DNA of 64,000 nucleotides from Tenrec ecaudatus (Eukaryota > Chordata > Mammalia > Afrosoricida > Tenrecidae). The position numbers were made by a program, and so were the translations under genes. The notes beneath the pieces are model-generated. The model made no database searches. It saw nothing but the letters and a program-made list of their open reading frames with translations, and was not told the DNA's origin. How positions within the stretch are numbered: position 1 is the first letter of the stretch; each line of letters starts with the position of its first letter. The stretch lies in assembly GCF_050624435.1 (NCBI RefSeq), contig NC_134536.1, forward strand, positions 129,154,758 to 129,218,757. The letters are read 5' to 3'. This document shows positions 1-10,909 of the stretch, in pieces.

Positions 1-1550
1 ATTCCTTGGGCCTGGGTTCGGTACCACCCAAGAGATTCCCCCATCATAGCGCACACTCTCCATCATCGTCTCTCACCCGCCTGTCATCTCTGGGTGTTCA
101 CTCAGATACAGTCCCGTCCTCTAGTAACCCACCCCAGACACTGCCATTGAATCACTCATAGTGACCCAACAGAGGGCTTCTGAGACGGTAAACCTTCACA
201 CGGACAGACAGCCGCATCTTCCTCCAAAGGAGCAACTGGTGGGGTTGAACCACCAACTTTGCGGGTAGCAGCCCAACCCACAGCACCGCCAGAGCGCTAT
301 TCCCCTAGCACCCAACAGGTGCTGGCTCGGTAAGTGTGGCATGTATAAACGGCAGTGAAAGGGTGGGTGTTGGCCTAACAGTAAAGCATGGTGCGGCAGG
401 AGCAGAGGGAGTGATGGGAGATGAGACCAGGGAGGGACGCGGCCTCCACACCAGAGTCTGGACGTTACTAGAAGCTAGGGAGTCAGTCCAGGCTTTAGGC
501 CACAACTGATTTCTTTTGAGGGCAACGACTGGCTGAGGCATGAGGACGGGGACATTTGGGGGAATAGATGGGGCAGGGGAATGAGATAGGGCAGCAGCAG
601 CCCTGGGCAGGGAAGATGAGGAGGAAGCCAAGGCAGGAAGCGAAGGCAGGCCTGAGAGAGAGAGAGGAGAGATGCATGGTGGGGGGGGGGGGCGGTGTGT
701 TCGGGGTGGGACTCGAGATGGGGTTAGATGTGGCTAAAACCCTAAGACTGGGAGCCAGACTGCCTCAACTCCAGCCTCAGTGGAGCCACTTCCTAAGCCT
801 GAGGCCTAGCGAAGCCAAGCTTCCATCCTTCGCTGTGAAGTGGAGGGCACCGTGGGGATGGCACAGCGTGCGCGAGCTCATGCATGCCTAGCGCTCGCCC
901 ACCGTGGCTGTGGTTAGGGGCCACTGAGCTGATTTCACCTCGCAGAGGCCGCGTGGGGGTGCCTGCCCCGTGGGGCTCTCCTCCGTATGGGAACAGACTG
1001 CAGCGTCTTTTTGTCCGTGGAGCCTCAGGGTGGGTTCGAACGGGGTCAGTGTGCCCCAGGGGACTCTCTCCCACTCCCTGGCACATACCCCAACCCCCAT
1101 GTCACCAGGGCGGCTCGGCTCCAAGGAGAACCTCTCCCTGTGGCTTCCACAGCCATCATCTGCAGGGAAGCACCCCTTTCCTGCCCGTGGGTCCAAACGC
1201 CACGGCTCTGGGAGTCACCACACCAGCAGCGCTCGTTGGCCTGGATGGCACAGGAAAGGCCATGCAAAGGTTGTGAAGAGCGGACCGCTGGGGAGTAGCA
1301 CATTCACGGAGGACGAGCCCCGCTGGGCAGTGGTCCTTCCACCGGCTAAGTGTGGAAGCGCCCTCTCTCCTCCCAGCAAAAGGGGAGTCTCCTTCTCCCC
1401 TCCTGGCGCTTTGATGTGCTTTGACCAAGTGACTAGAGCAGAAGGGGCAGTGAGTGGGTTCTGGCTCCGTCCTTAGGATGCCGGGCAGTTTCTGCCTCTG
1501 CCCTCTGGGAAGTCAGCCATCCTGCAAATAAGCCTGAGCTAGACTCCTCG

Positions 1551-1757
1551 GCGAGGAGTCCTGCTAGCGTGGTGGGTGACCAGATGGGCGAACAGCAAGG
1601 ACAGCAGTTCAAAAGCAAGACGGCCCCTCAGGAGAAAGATGAGGCTGTCTGCTCTGGCAGTGTCAGTCTCAGACACTCACAGGGACAGTCTCAGACACCC
1701 TGCCCTAGAGGCTCACTATGAGTTGGAATCGACTCAGTGGCAATGAGTTTGAGACAA
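1551..1757 (+). repeat. tRNA-derived SINE (AfroSINE type)
   Basis: A degraded head (gagtcctgctagcgtggtgg) is followed by 'gacagcagttcaaaa' in the box-B area, the central 'gagaaagatgaggctgtctgct' segment, and the tail 'ctatgagttggaatcgactc'. The copy is full length but diverged. Confidence 0.75.
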
Positions 1758-2005
1758 TTGAGGGCTAAGAGGCCACATGTGATGGCTTGGTCAGGTGGAG
1801 GGAGAATGGGGGAACCCCAGCCAGCAGGCAGATCCAAAGCCCCAGACGTGTGAGAAAGGCCTTGGCCTGGCTGAGTCCACAGAACTCACCCTGGGAAACA
1901 ACACGCTGCTGCTGTTTCCAGCCATCACATTATAGCGTGGTTTGTGTAAAACACCAGGAAGTATGAGACTCGTTTTAAGATTAATGAAATATGAACTATC
2001 TTGGT

Positions 2006-2192
2006 TAGATCAACCAACCAACCAGTGCCTTAGAAACGACTCAGCTCACATTGTGTCTGAGTAGAACTCTATAGTTTTGAATGGCTGATTTTTAAGGCTG
2101 TCAGCCCTTTCTCCCAAAGTGCCTGTGGGTGGACTCAAACCTGCAGCCTTTCGGTGAACTGCCAAATGTGCTAACCGTCCACCCAGGGATAC
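2006..2192 (-). repeat. tRNA-derived SINE, old copy
   Basis: Read on the minus strand, the tRNA-like head is at about 2192 and the tail at about 2006. The 'cccaaagtgcc...ggactcaaacctgcagcctttcggt' segment is the reversed box-B region. It is strongly diverged. Confidence 0.6.
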
Positions 2193-2474
2193 CTGCTCAT
2201 TCTCCTAGCCCCATGTAGTCCTTCCACCTGTTTGGGGTTCCAGCTGTCTAGCCCTTCCAGGATCCTCATTTTAGGGACCTTGAAACATCCTCGCCTTTGG
2301 CCGCATCCCACTCTCTAGCCCTAACTGTAAAAAACTCAACAGTGCTGCGGGTGGCCATCTCTCAACTCCAAAGCTTGTTTTTCTCTGACGAAGGCTCTGC
2401 TCCAAAAGAAAAGAGAAGAGGACACAAGGAGTGGCCTGTTCCTGCTTTAGGGACGTGACACACAGCGCAGGATC

Positions 2475-2677
2475 AAACCATACCAAATGCATGCCATCGA
2501 GTCGATGCCAACTCACAGCAGCCCCGCAGGCAGCGTAGAACTGCCCCTGTGCGCTGCCGAGACCGTCACTGTGGCTGGGAGCTGAAAGTCCTGTCTTTCT
2601 CCCACGGGGCGGTGGCTTCAAACGGCTGACCTTGTGGAGCGCAGCGCAGTGCAGAACCACAACACCACTAGGGCTCC
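2475..2677 (-). repeat. tRNA-derived SINE
   Basis: The reversed tail 'catcgagtcgatgccaactcacag' is at the left and the reversed head 'ccactagggctcc' at the right. It spans the whole SINE, so the minus-strand 140-codon ORF across it is not a gene. Confidence 0.8.
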
Positions 2678-3448
2678 GGGGATGCTCCCCCATGCCGGGG
2701 TCTTTAGCCCCCCACCAACAGTGGTGCTGTGTGTTGGCTGCTCCACTGTCTTCTGCGGCAGTGGCGGGAGGAAAAGCAAGGCTTGCCGCAGGATTGCCCC
2801 TTCAGACCAAAGCAGCCCTCAACGTACCCTGAACCAAGACGAGTGGGAATCTACCCCAATAATCTGTTCTCTCTCCTCTTCCTTGTGAATTCTGACTCAC
2901 CCTTCCAGCTTCAGCTCAACACCCCGTGAAACCCTTCCCTCATCTTCCCAACAAGGTCAACCCCCGACTAAGGGCGATGTGTCAACCGCACTCCTTGATC
3001 ACAGTGTCACTACTGTACTTTCTATTTGTGTGACTGCTTGCCTGGAGGAAGCCTTCTCAAGGTGGTCAGAACCGGGACCGGGACCGGGCCTGTCTATAGT
3101 CCCCCTGACAGCCACGGGCCTCCTGGCTCCGTGTTGGGTACAGTTAATGCCTCATACACAGCAAGGAGACCGATAAGCGTGTACCAGGCTCTGCGAGGAA
3201 TCAGACGCCCAAGGGTGAAACACGTTGCCTAAGGCGGAGGGTGCTGAAGGCGAAGAGGAAAGCGAAGGACAATGGGAGAAGAGAGAGGTGTATTCCTGAC
3301 CGCTTCTCTAACTGATTTGGAGAGTTTTGAAGAATCAGACTTGCCTTCACAGCTGCCATCTTTCACTCCCTGCGTGTCTCAGAAAAGTCAAAGACCAAAG
3401 TTGAAGAATTTGCCTAAACATTTGATACTTGACTACGTTGCTCGTATA

Positions 3449-3662
3449 AGGAGGCCTGGTGGCGTAGTGGTTACACACTGGCCTGCTCACCGTGAGGTCA
3501 GCAGTTCGAAACCACCAGCTGCTCCAAGGGAGACAGATGGGACTTTCTACTCCTGAAAAAAGTGACCATCTCAGAAACTCACAGGGGCAGTTCTACCCTG
3601 TCCTAGAGGGTCGCTGTGCCGCTGTGTGTCAGAATTGACTCAGTGGCCATGAGCATAGGTTG
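3449..3662 (+). repeat. tRNA-derived SINE, well preserved
   Basis: One of the clearest copies in the window. The head 'ggaggcctggtggcgtagtgg' carries the pol III A box. 'ggtcagcagttcgaaacc' carries a perfect GTTCGANNC B box. The tail includes 'cctgtcctagagggtcgct' and an 'attgactcagtggc' end. The internal promoter and tRNA-like 5' part identify it as a tRNA-derived SINE of the afrotherian type. Confidence 0.88.
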
Positions 3663-4091
3663 CTATGAGCTGTCATTTGGTCAGCCCTGCCTCGTGGTCA
3701 CCCGTGCACCCGTGCGCTGTCCTCAAGGCCACTTGCGGACTGGACCACATGACCGCGGGGTTTTCCCTGGCTGGTTTGCAGAAGTATATGCACAGGCTCT
3801 CATGCCTCGTCTTTGCCTGGAAGCTCCGCTGAAGCTTGTTCAGCACCCACAGCCATTTGTGTGAAGTGCGCTGGCCCAGAAAGGAGCCTGGCTCTCCAGC
3901 ATCCAGCATGGAAGCTGAGGAGCCCTCCACGAAACACACAGAGCTCTTTAATCAACGTGTTACACCAGTTCCTGGTCCCAGCTTGCCGAAGGTTGAATAG
4001 CTGTACTTTCTTTTGGCACCGAGATTCTAGAAAACAGGGGCTGGACCTATTTTGTCTACCTGGGTGTGGCATGCCCCTTCCCTGAGCACAG

Positions 4092-4131
4092 GGTCCCGGA
4101 TAAACCTCACAGGTCCCGGATAAACCTCACT
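4092..4131. repeat. 20-bp tandem duplication
   Basis: The 20-base unit beginning ggtcccggataaacc occurs twice head to tail with at most one difference in the last base. It looks like a recent replication-slippage event in non-coding DNA. Confidence 0.85.
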
Positions 4132-4329
4132 CCACACTTTTACTGTGTGTAACTATTCCAGCTACTTGGCTATGGATTTATTTCCTGTGACACAACAACA
4201 TGAGCATGATCTTCACCCTGACTTTAGGAGGGCAAGTGAAGACAGTGGTCATTTACAATCTAACAAACACCAGGAGGAGATACAAGCAGTCAAACTCCAA
4301 TCACGGGAAACACCAAACCACACCCACAA

Positions 4330-4440
4330 AGCAAACCCAACTGCCCTCAAGTTGATTCTGACCCATAGGGACCCTGCAGGACAGAGTAGAACTGTCCCCC
4401 TGGGTTTCCAAGGCTGGGGTCTTGATTAGAGGAAACTGTC
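4330..4440 (-). repeat. SINE 3' half
   Basis: Reversed SINE tail ('tcaagttgattctgacccatagggaccctgcaggacagagtagaactg') with the head poorly preserved. It abuts an L1 3' end. Confidence 0.65.
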
Positions 4441-4479
4441 ACACATCTTCCTCACCTGGTAAAGCAACTCAGTGCTTAA

Positions 4480-5345
4480 TGTGGGCCCCTTCACCAAGGA
4501 TACGCTACTGAAAAATAATCATCTCTTCAACCAAGTAATTGAGAGAAGGAACACATACATTGGAAATAAATTTAAAGCCCACATGGAAGAAGTACACCAA
4601 CCCGTGTTATCACAAGGTGTCCACTGGATCAGGTATCAGGCATCGAAAGACCAAAAACAAACGATTTTGATGCAAACGAGCAGGATAGGAATGGAGACCC
4701 AAAGCCCATTTGTAGAAAATTGGACATCCCATCACAGAAGGGTCACAAGGAAGGGAGGAGCCAGCCAGGGTGCAGTATAGCACTGATGAAACACACAACA
4801 TTCATCTAGTTCTTTAATGCTTCCTTCTGACTACCCACCCCACCACCACCACTATCATGACCCCAGTTCTATCTTACAAATCTGGCTAGATCAGGGGATG
4901 TACACCTGGTAGAGATAAGAGCTCTCGATACACAGAATGCAGGACAGATAAACCCCTCAGAACCAATCATGAGAGTAGCGATACCATGAGGGTAGGGGGA
5001 AGGCAGGGGAGAAGGGAGAAAGGGGGAACCGATTGCAATGATCAACGTACGACCCCCCTACCCCAGGGGGATGGACAACAGATATGAGGGTTAAGGGAGA
5101 CAGCAGATGGTGTAAAATAAGAAAATAAAAATAATTTATAAATTATCAAGGGGAGGTGGGGGGAGGGAGGGGGACAAAATAGGAGCTATTACCATGGGTT
5201 CAAGTAGAAAGAAAATGTTTTGGAAAGGATGATGGCAACATATGTACAAATGTGCTTGATACAATTGGTGTATGGAAGGTTCTAAGAGCTGTCAGGGCCC
5301 CCCAAGAAAATGATTGAAATTAAAAATAATAATAATAAAGTATTG
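4480..5345 (+). mobile_element. L1 3' UTR (afrotherian L1), plus orientation
   Basis: The segment 'aagcccacatggaagaagtacacc' and what follows matches, in reverse complement, the sequence near 35.8-35.95 kb. The stretch 'acatatgtacaaatgtgcttgatacaattggtgtatgg' leading to an A-rich (aat)n end matches the L1 ends at 21.6-21.9 kb. This is a 5'-truncated L1 retaining only 3'-UTR sequence. The 102-codon ORF inside it is not a known L1 protein segment. Confidence 0.8.
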
Positions 5346-5850
5346 TAGAGCAGGATGTCACGTCGGAGACTAAGGCGTGCCTGGCCCACGTCACAATATT
5401 GTCAGTCTCCTCAGATGCACATGGGAGTTGGACAGGGAGGGAATAAGGAAGGCCGCAGAGGGATTGATGCATTTGAATTACAGTGCTGGAGAAGAAGAAT
5501 TACAGTGCTGGACCACGGGCGGCCAGAAGAACAAACAAGTCCGTCTTGGAGGAAGTCCAGCCAGCATGTACCTTAGAGGGGAGAATAGGGAGACTTTGTT
5601 TCAAGTCCATTGCACAAGCTATCGCGAGAGACCAGTTCCTGGAAAAGGGTGTTATGCTTGGCAAAGCAGAAAGTCCGAGAAAAAGCAGGAAGGCCCTTCA
5701 CAAGAGGAACTGACAGTGGCCGCAACACTGGGCTCAACCCAAGATGCTGAGGCCGGCACAGGACCAAGCAGTGCTGGCTTCTGTCGGACGAGGGTCGCGG
5801 TGGATCAGAACCGATGTAATGGTGTCTAACCACAGCAATACACAATGCCT
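5345..5850 (+). mobile_element. RTE (BovB-like) non-LTR element, ORF 3' end
   Basis: Translated in shifting frames it gives the C-terminal signature of RTE-clade polyproteins: 'DAFELQCWRRR', then 'RRTNKSVLEEVQP', then 'RDQFLEKGVMLGKAE', then 'VAATLGSTQDAEAG'. Frameshifts break the ORF, so the copy is dead. The 3' end ('gggtcgcggtggatcagaaccgatgtaatggtgtctaa') resembles the SINE tails in the window, as expected if this RTE lineage supplies the SINE reverse transcriptase. A second relic is at 15.3-16.5 kb. Confidence 0.75.
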
Positions 5851-7189
5851 GCGGTTTTCCTTTCAAGTGATCAGGGTGGGGTGTTTTGTAACATGCAGGT
5901 TCCTATCACAGCACTGGGTCACAAAGATTAATTTGGTCCCTAATGTGGGAAAGCAGAGCAGGAAGGTGGGTGAATATAAATTTTGGTGGCTAAAATAATA
6001 AAAAATTTGAGTGGGATAAGGCCATGCCTAGGGATTTGCAAGGAATGATATTGTGAGTTGAAACTGGGTGAAGGGTATACACACATTCTTATGACACTCC
6101 CACTTTGTGTATGTCTGAAATTCTCGAAAAGTTAAAAACCAAAGCCAAAAAGCCTAACGCAGAGAACCTTACGACTCTAAATGAGTGCTTAATAATTGTT
6201 TCAAGACCCTAACACCTTAGAATTCTTTTCACGTGTTTCCAAGATGTCTCAAGGAGAGCAGCACTTGGCTTCATGCGCCCTTTAAGGTATCTTTAAACAC
6301 AGGATTCAGGCCTCAGGACTGCTTGCCATTGGCCCTTTAGTGGCTGCCATGCATCAACCTGGCTCCTTTTATCAGCACAGGTACTTACCTCTGAGCGCGC
6401 TGGGCTCCGTGTCAAGGATGGAGTCTGCATTGACTGCCCTCCAATGTCAGAAAGAGGGTGCAGATGCCCTACAGTAAGGTTAGGGGTGTCACAGCCCTCC
6501 ACTGCTCTGCAGCCCTGCTACCAGGCTTTATATCCTGTCTTGGCCACGGCACTCAGTCCACAGCAGTACTGGGGTTGTAAGGAACTGGCACTCAGGCCCC
6601 CAAACTGCACACACTGACACACCCCACTGTCCATGGCTGTGCTTTCTGTAAGTGAATTAGCCAGCTCAAAATACTCAGAAATTTCTTTCTTTCTTTTTTT
6701 TAAAATTCAGAAATTTCTAAGGTCTGCTGGACTCCAGGCCCAAAGCAGTGGAACAGAAATCAAGTTCTGGGGAGGGATCAATGACAGCTAATTCCATTTT
6801 GGATACTGCTACCCCTTGGAACCTCGTCCCCAGATCCAAGATAGGCGCTTTCTTTGGCTCCAAATGGGCTCAACAAACGTGCTCAACTTAAGCAGGCAGG
6901 CTCAGCTGTTGAGAAACTGAAGGGGAGTAGTGAGATTTATTTTCCTAGTAAAGTCTTCGCTAAACCTCCTTTGGCCAAACCAACACTTTGTAAAAGAACG
7001 TAGCTAGGAAAATGGGCTGGCACACACACAAAAAAACCCAACCTGGCTGACATTCTCCAGCCTCACACGCGTAGCTTTTCGAAATAAGCTGAAATAAGCG
7101 TGTTCTGAGAAACAGTCTTAGCCATGATACAATGCTCATGAAAACGACGGCGAAGCCACACAGGCACCAGGGCGTTATTTTGAGCACCC

Positions 7190-9600
7190 CCTTCCCCATC
7201 AGGTGTGCGCACACGGAAGACCCACAAGACGCGGGGGCCCACCGGCCACCCGGCGTGAAACTTGCCACTCCAGACTCTGATCTGAGAAACACTCAACACA
7301 ACCCAGGGGTATTTTTTGGTTTGCTTTTGCTAATGTGTTGCAACGGGAAGACAAGGAGGATGGGGCGTGGAAAATGGGAGCGCAGTCTTAATCCAGATTT
7401 AACTCAACACCGCTGCCGCGTCCTCCGCATCAAAACGCAGCTACACCGGCGGCATCCCACGGGACAGTTTCCCGGGCAATAAAACACCCCGATTAAAAGA
7501 CGGTGGAGGCCGGGCGCAGGGCGTGGGGCGTGGGGGTGGATCGGAGGGCGCGCCAGGGCGGCCCGCGGGGTCGCGGGTTCTCGCCCGGCGCGGTGCTGGG
7601 CGTGCGCCAGAGGCCGCGCTGCCCGGCGGCCAGCTCACACCTCCCGCGCGTCCGGGCTCGAGGCTGGGGCCGGGCTCATTCACTTCCGGTGACAAATCCC
7701 TCCCACCACCTCTAAAAATAATGTCACAGTCCCCCCCGCCCCCCAGCTTTCCTAAAGACCGATCGCCCGGCAGACAGCGGTCGAGCCGGAGCTGGGGTCT
7801 CCCTGCAGCGCGGCCAGCGGTGCCCAGCTGCCCAGGGAGTGGCCGGGAAGGGGGGTGAGGGCGTAGGAGGAAGAGGAAGGGGGTGTGGAGTCGCACCCTT
7901 CCCTGCCCCCACCCCTCCGACTGCAGCAATTGGACACACACAAAAAACAGTCATCCGTTTTCAGACCCCAGAACTGGGTGCGGGGAGGAACCTCCTCTCT
8001 CCCATCGCGGTGTCCCTCGCCACCTCCCGCCGAGAATCTGTCTGCGGGAACCCGGAGCGCCCAGGCCGCAGCGGACGGGGTGCGCGCAGGAGGCGGGTTG
8101 CGGGGTGGCAGGAATGGGTTGGGTTGGGGGGAGAGGGGGTGGAAGGCAAAAGGAAAAGGCAGCGGCATGCAAGCAGTTCCCTAGCCAGCTGTTCCAGCTG
8201 CCGCTTCCCCCGGCGCGGGCCGGGCGGTGCAATATTCTCCGCCCCCCCCTCCATCTTCCTCACCACTACCTGTCCCACCACCCATCACGCACACACATTT
8301 CTCCCCCAGTATCGGATCTCCGGCCTGTAAGGTGGTAGCAGGGAGGAGCTGGGGGGAGGGGGAGGCCTGCGAGTTTCTAACCTTGTTCTTATAAACAAAC
8401 CCACATGTGCAGCTGCCGCTGCTGCAACTCACCCCACAATCCCGGATACAAGTCCTGCCCCTTTAAGAGGAAAAAAAAGCTTCCCCCGCCTGCCTGCTAC
8501 CCCACCCATCCACAAGGACCTTTGTCTCTCCACCCCCCTGCCCAGCCGGCCCCGCCCCCGGCCCCGCCCTCTCCGGCGCCGAGGAGCCAATGGGCAACGA
8601 GGATAAGGCCGTGGGCCTGATGTCATCTGGAGTAGCCAATCACAGGACGCGTTGGTGGGAGGCCTCTCGGAGGGCGCGCCCAGAGGAAGGAAGGCAGGGC
8701 AAAGGAAGCCTTAGGTCAAGATGGAGACGGCTAGTTGCTCGGCTGCCGCCGTCGGGAACGGGGACTTGGGATCCCAGCGGGACCAGAGCCTGGTGCCCGA
8801 GAGGCTCCAGAGACGTGAACAAGAACGGCAGCTGGAGCTGGAGAGGCGGAAGCAAAGGCGACAGAACCAGGATGTGGAGGAGGAGAAGGGCGACTTTTTC
8901 GCCGCTACCTTCTCCCGGGAGCGAGCTGCCGTGGAGGAGCTTTTGCAGAGCGGGGAGTCCGCCGAGCGGCTGGAGGAGGCGGCCGCCCGCCTGCAGGGGC
9001 TGCAGAAACTTGTCAACGACTCGGTTTTGTTCCTGGCCGCCTACGACCTGCGGCAGGGACAGGAAGCGCTGGCTCGGCTGCAGGCGACCCTAGCCGAGCG
9101 GCGCCGGGAGCTGCAGCCCAAGAAGCGTTTCGCTTTCAAGGCCCGGAGGAAGGATGCCGCCTCAGTTACCAAAGTGGACGCGGCCCCCGGCGCCCCAGTG
9201 GCTGAAGGCACGGCCACCCAGCCGCCCTCGAAGGAGGAGCGCGGCTTCGGCTCCAGCTCGGTCTGTGGCTTCTCCAACCTGGAGTCCCAAGTCTTGGAGA
9301 AGAGAGCGGAAGAGCTGCACCAGCGCGACGTCCTTTTGACTGGGCTGAGCTCCTGCACGATCAGATTGTTCGGCAATCCCAACACCGTGCGGCTGACCAA
9401 GGCCCGAGACTGCACGGTGCTCTGCGGGCCGGTGTCCACCTCCGTGTTCCTGGATGCCTGCAGTGGCTGCGTGCTGGTCGTGGCCTGCCAACAGCTCCGC
9501 GTGCACACGACGAAAGACACCCGCATCTTCCTGCAGGTGACTAGCAGGGCCATCATAGAGGACTGCAGCGGGATCCAGTTCGCCCCTTACACCTGGACCT
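7190..9600. promoter_or_regulatory. CpG island spanning the TBCC promoter and gene
   Basis: CpG dinucleotides and G+C rise sharply from about 7.2 kb and stay high through TBCC. The surrounding DNA is CpG-poor. Visible elements include Sp1-type CCCCGCCCC boxes around 8550-8567, two CCAAT boxes (8587-8591 and 8636-8640) and a perfect MEF2-type CTAAAAATAA at 7712-7721. The island starts ~1.5 kb before the TBCC start codon, longer than TBCC alone needs. A divergent minus-strand promoter (BICRAL by synteny) is possible but unproven. Confidence 0.8.
8587..8640 (+). promoter_or_regulatory. Twin CCAAT boxes of the TBCC core promoter
   Basis: CCAAT occurs at 8587-8591 and 8636-8640, 49 bases apart, 80-135 bases ahead of the TBCC ATG and just downstream of GC boxes. 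NF-Y/Sp1 spacing of this kind is typical of TATA-less housekeeping promoters. No TATA box is seen. The transcription start is probably between about 8650 and 8710, which is inferred. Confidence 0.6.
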
Positions 9601-9755
9601 ACCCCGGCATCGACAAGGACTTCCAGGGCTCTGGCTTAGATCGGAGCAAAAATCACTGGAACGACGTTGACGATTTCAACTGGCTGGTCCGGGATGTGGC
9701 CTCCCCGAACTGGAGTATCCTTCCAGAGGAGGAGAGGAGTCTACTGTGGGACTGA
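8721..9755 (+). CDS. TBCC: Tubulin-folding cofactor C
   Basis: Single-exon gene of 344 codons (human 346). Cofactor C joins cofactors D and E on the tubulin heterodimer and acts as a GTPase-activating protein for beta-tubulin, which releases folded dimer in the cytoplasm. Residues ~25-130 are charged and helical (the three-helix N-terminal domain). Residues ~130-175 are a variable linker. Residues ~180-325 form the C-CAP/cofactor C beta-helix with motifs 'GFSNLESQVLEKR', 'LLCGPVSTSVFL'-like 'LCGPVSTSVFL' and 'DTRIFLQVTSRAI'. The arginine finger in 'CQQLRVH' (Arg260, human Arg262) is present. The end 'PNWSILPEEERSLLWD' is family-typical. The start is fixed by homology and a strong Kozak context (A at -3, G at +4). 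The reading frame is intact and GC-rich, within a CpG island. The intronless structure is normal for this gene and does not mean a retrocopy. Confidence 0.98.
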   Translation: METASCSAAAVGNGDLGSQRDQSLVPERLQRREQERQLELERRKQRRQNQDVEEEKGDFFAATFSRERAAVEELLQSGESAERLEEAAARLQGLQKLVNDSVLFLAAYDLRQGQEALARLQATLAERRRELQPKKRFAFKARRKDAASVTKVDAAPGAPVAEGTATQPPSKEERGFGSSSVCGFSNLESQVLEKRAEELHQRDVLLTGLSSCTIRLFGNPNTVRLTKARDCTVLCGPVSTSVFLDACSGCVLVVACQQLRVHTTKDTRIFLQVTSRAIIEDCSGIQFAPYTWTYPGIDKDFQGSGLDRSKNHWNDVDDFNWLVRDVASPNWSILPEEERSLLWD

Positions 9756-9900
9756 GGCTGGCTGACTCCTCATTCGCTCCTGCCAAATACTTTCCCGCTC
9801 AAGAACCCCAAAGTTTACTTAGTTTTGGTATTTTAAAGCTTGAACTTGTATTGGGCTCCTCTTTTTGCTTTCCATTAAATTCATGATAGATCGAATCTTT
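9756..9900 (+). other. TBCC: TBCC 3' UTR with poly(A) signal
   Basis: About 120 bases after the TGA stop lies ATTAAA (9874-9879), the common variant poly(A) signal, so a short 3' UTR ending near 9895 is likely. A canonical AATAAA follows at 10048-10053, giving a possible longer form. Confidence 0.65.
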
Positions 9901-10711
9901 TAAAGCAATGTTGGGAATGTCTAGGGGCTCATTTGACTGGTGGTTTGAAGCAGGATGGGGAGGGTACCGTATTGGTTTGTAATGAGGTGTACTTAAAAAG
10001 CCTAGCCCAGTGCATTGCCATAGTAGGCCTTCCCTGGCTCTTTAAAAAATAAAGGGAGTCATCAGGGAAACAACCCAATATGACAGCATGGAGCTGCCGG
10101 CTCAGCCGTCCAACGCTTTACCTAAGAGGACTGCCACACCTTTCTTCCCTGGAGCAGCTGGTAGGCTGCAACCCACACTTCCTAGGGGCCACTGGCTTGA
10201 CCACTGCACCACCTTTTGGTGGAGTAGGGCTCTGAGGATGAGCTGTTTCGTGGTGGTATCAAAACTGCAGCTTCCCCTTTGGAGTGGGATTCTGTTTTGT
10301 TTTCCATCTGCAGGTCAGCCTTCCACGGGTGTTACTCAGCAGTTACTCAGCTCTCAAGGCTCCTCTTTGTTCTTGGGCTGCCTGTTAGCCGGGGCATCCA
10401 GAAGCCAGCTCTTACTCATTCGCCAGCTTGGACCTAGAGCTCTGGCATAGATCCTCAGAAGCGTCTTTACGTGTCTTACAGTCCTAAGGCTGAAATAATG
10501 CTAAGTTACTAACTTCTGGTGCACATAAAATGTCCAACATCATTCCACGCACAGTCACTTATTTTACATCCTCAAAGTCCCGTGAGGTCAGTTCTATTAG
10601 CAGTATTTTTCAAGTGAAGAAACAGGTAAGTAACTTGGTTGGCCAATGCCCCCCCCCCCCCCAGCTCAAGGAATGACATCAGATTTGAAACCAGGTAGCC
10701 TGGCTCTAGAA

Positions 10712-10909
10712 CAGGGTTTCTCAACCTGTGGGTCTCAACCCCTTTGGGGGTTTTGAACTAGCCTTTCACAGGGGTCACCTGATTCATAACAGTAGCAAAA
10801 TTACAGTGATGAAGTAGCAACAAAAAGAATTTTATGGTTGGGGGGGGGGTCACCACAATATGAACTGTATTAAAAAGGGTCGCAGCATTAGGAAGGTTGA
10901 GAACCACTG
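10712..10909. mobile_element. SPIN-type non-autonomous hAT transposon
   Basis: Short DNA transposon bounded by 16-bp terminal inverted repeats CAGGGTTTCTCAACCT and, reversed, CAGTGGTTCTCAACCT. It sits between perfect 8-bp target duplications CTCTAGAA (10704-10711 and 10910-10917), the hAT hallmark and the SPIN target preference (nTCTAGAn). The 198-bp body has no coding capacity. SPIN elements are known to have entered several tetrapod lineages horizontally, tenrec among them. Confidence 0.93.

Larger units (their letters stand above)
1..7190. other. Repeat-rich spacer upstream of TBCC
   Basis: No conserved protein-coding exon is seen here. The stretch holds tRNA-derived SINEs (listed separately), an L1 3' end and an RTE fragment. 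By human synteny the gene expected on this side is BICRAL, transcribed leftwards (minus strand) from near the TBCC island, so this could be the start of its first intron. That is inference and no BICRAL coding exon is visible. Small tandem repeats include (ACCGGG)3 near 3069-3088 and a 20-bp direct duplication at 4092-4131. The many short ORFs lack family similarity and cross repeat boundaries. Confidence 0.6.

Noticed and set aside
7441-8338. Overlapping ORFs of 110-166 codons upstream of TBCC
   Set aside because: Typical chance frames in a stop-poor CpG island, with proline/arginine-rich composition on both strands.
8721-9755. TBCC as a processed retrocopy because it is intronless
   Set aside because: TBCC is naturally single-exon in mammals, sits in its syntenic place with a CpG-island promoter, and is uninterrupted.
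10081-10450. 120-codon ORF after TBCC as a second gene
   Set aside because: The sequence looks like decayed repeat and shows no conserved residues. The TBCC poly(A) signal lies just before it.
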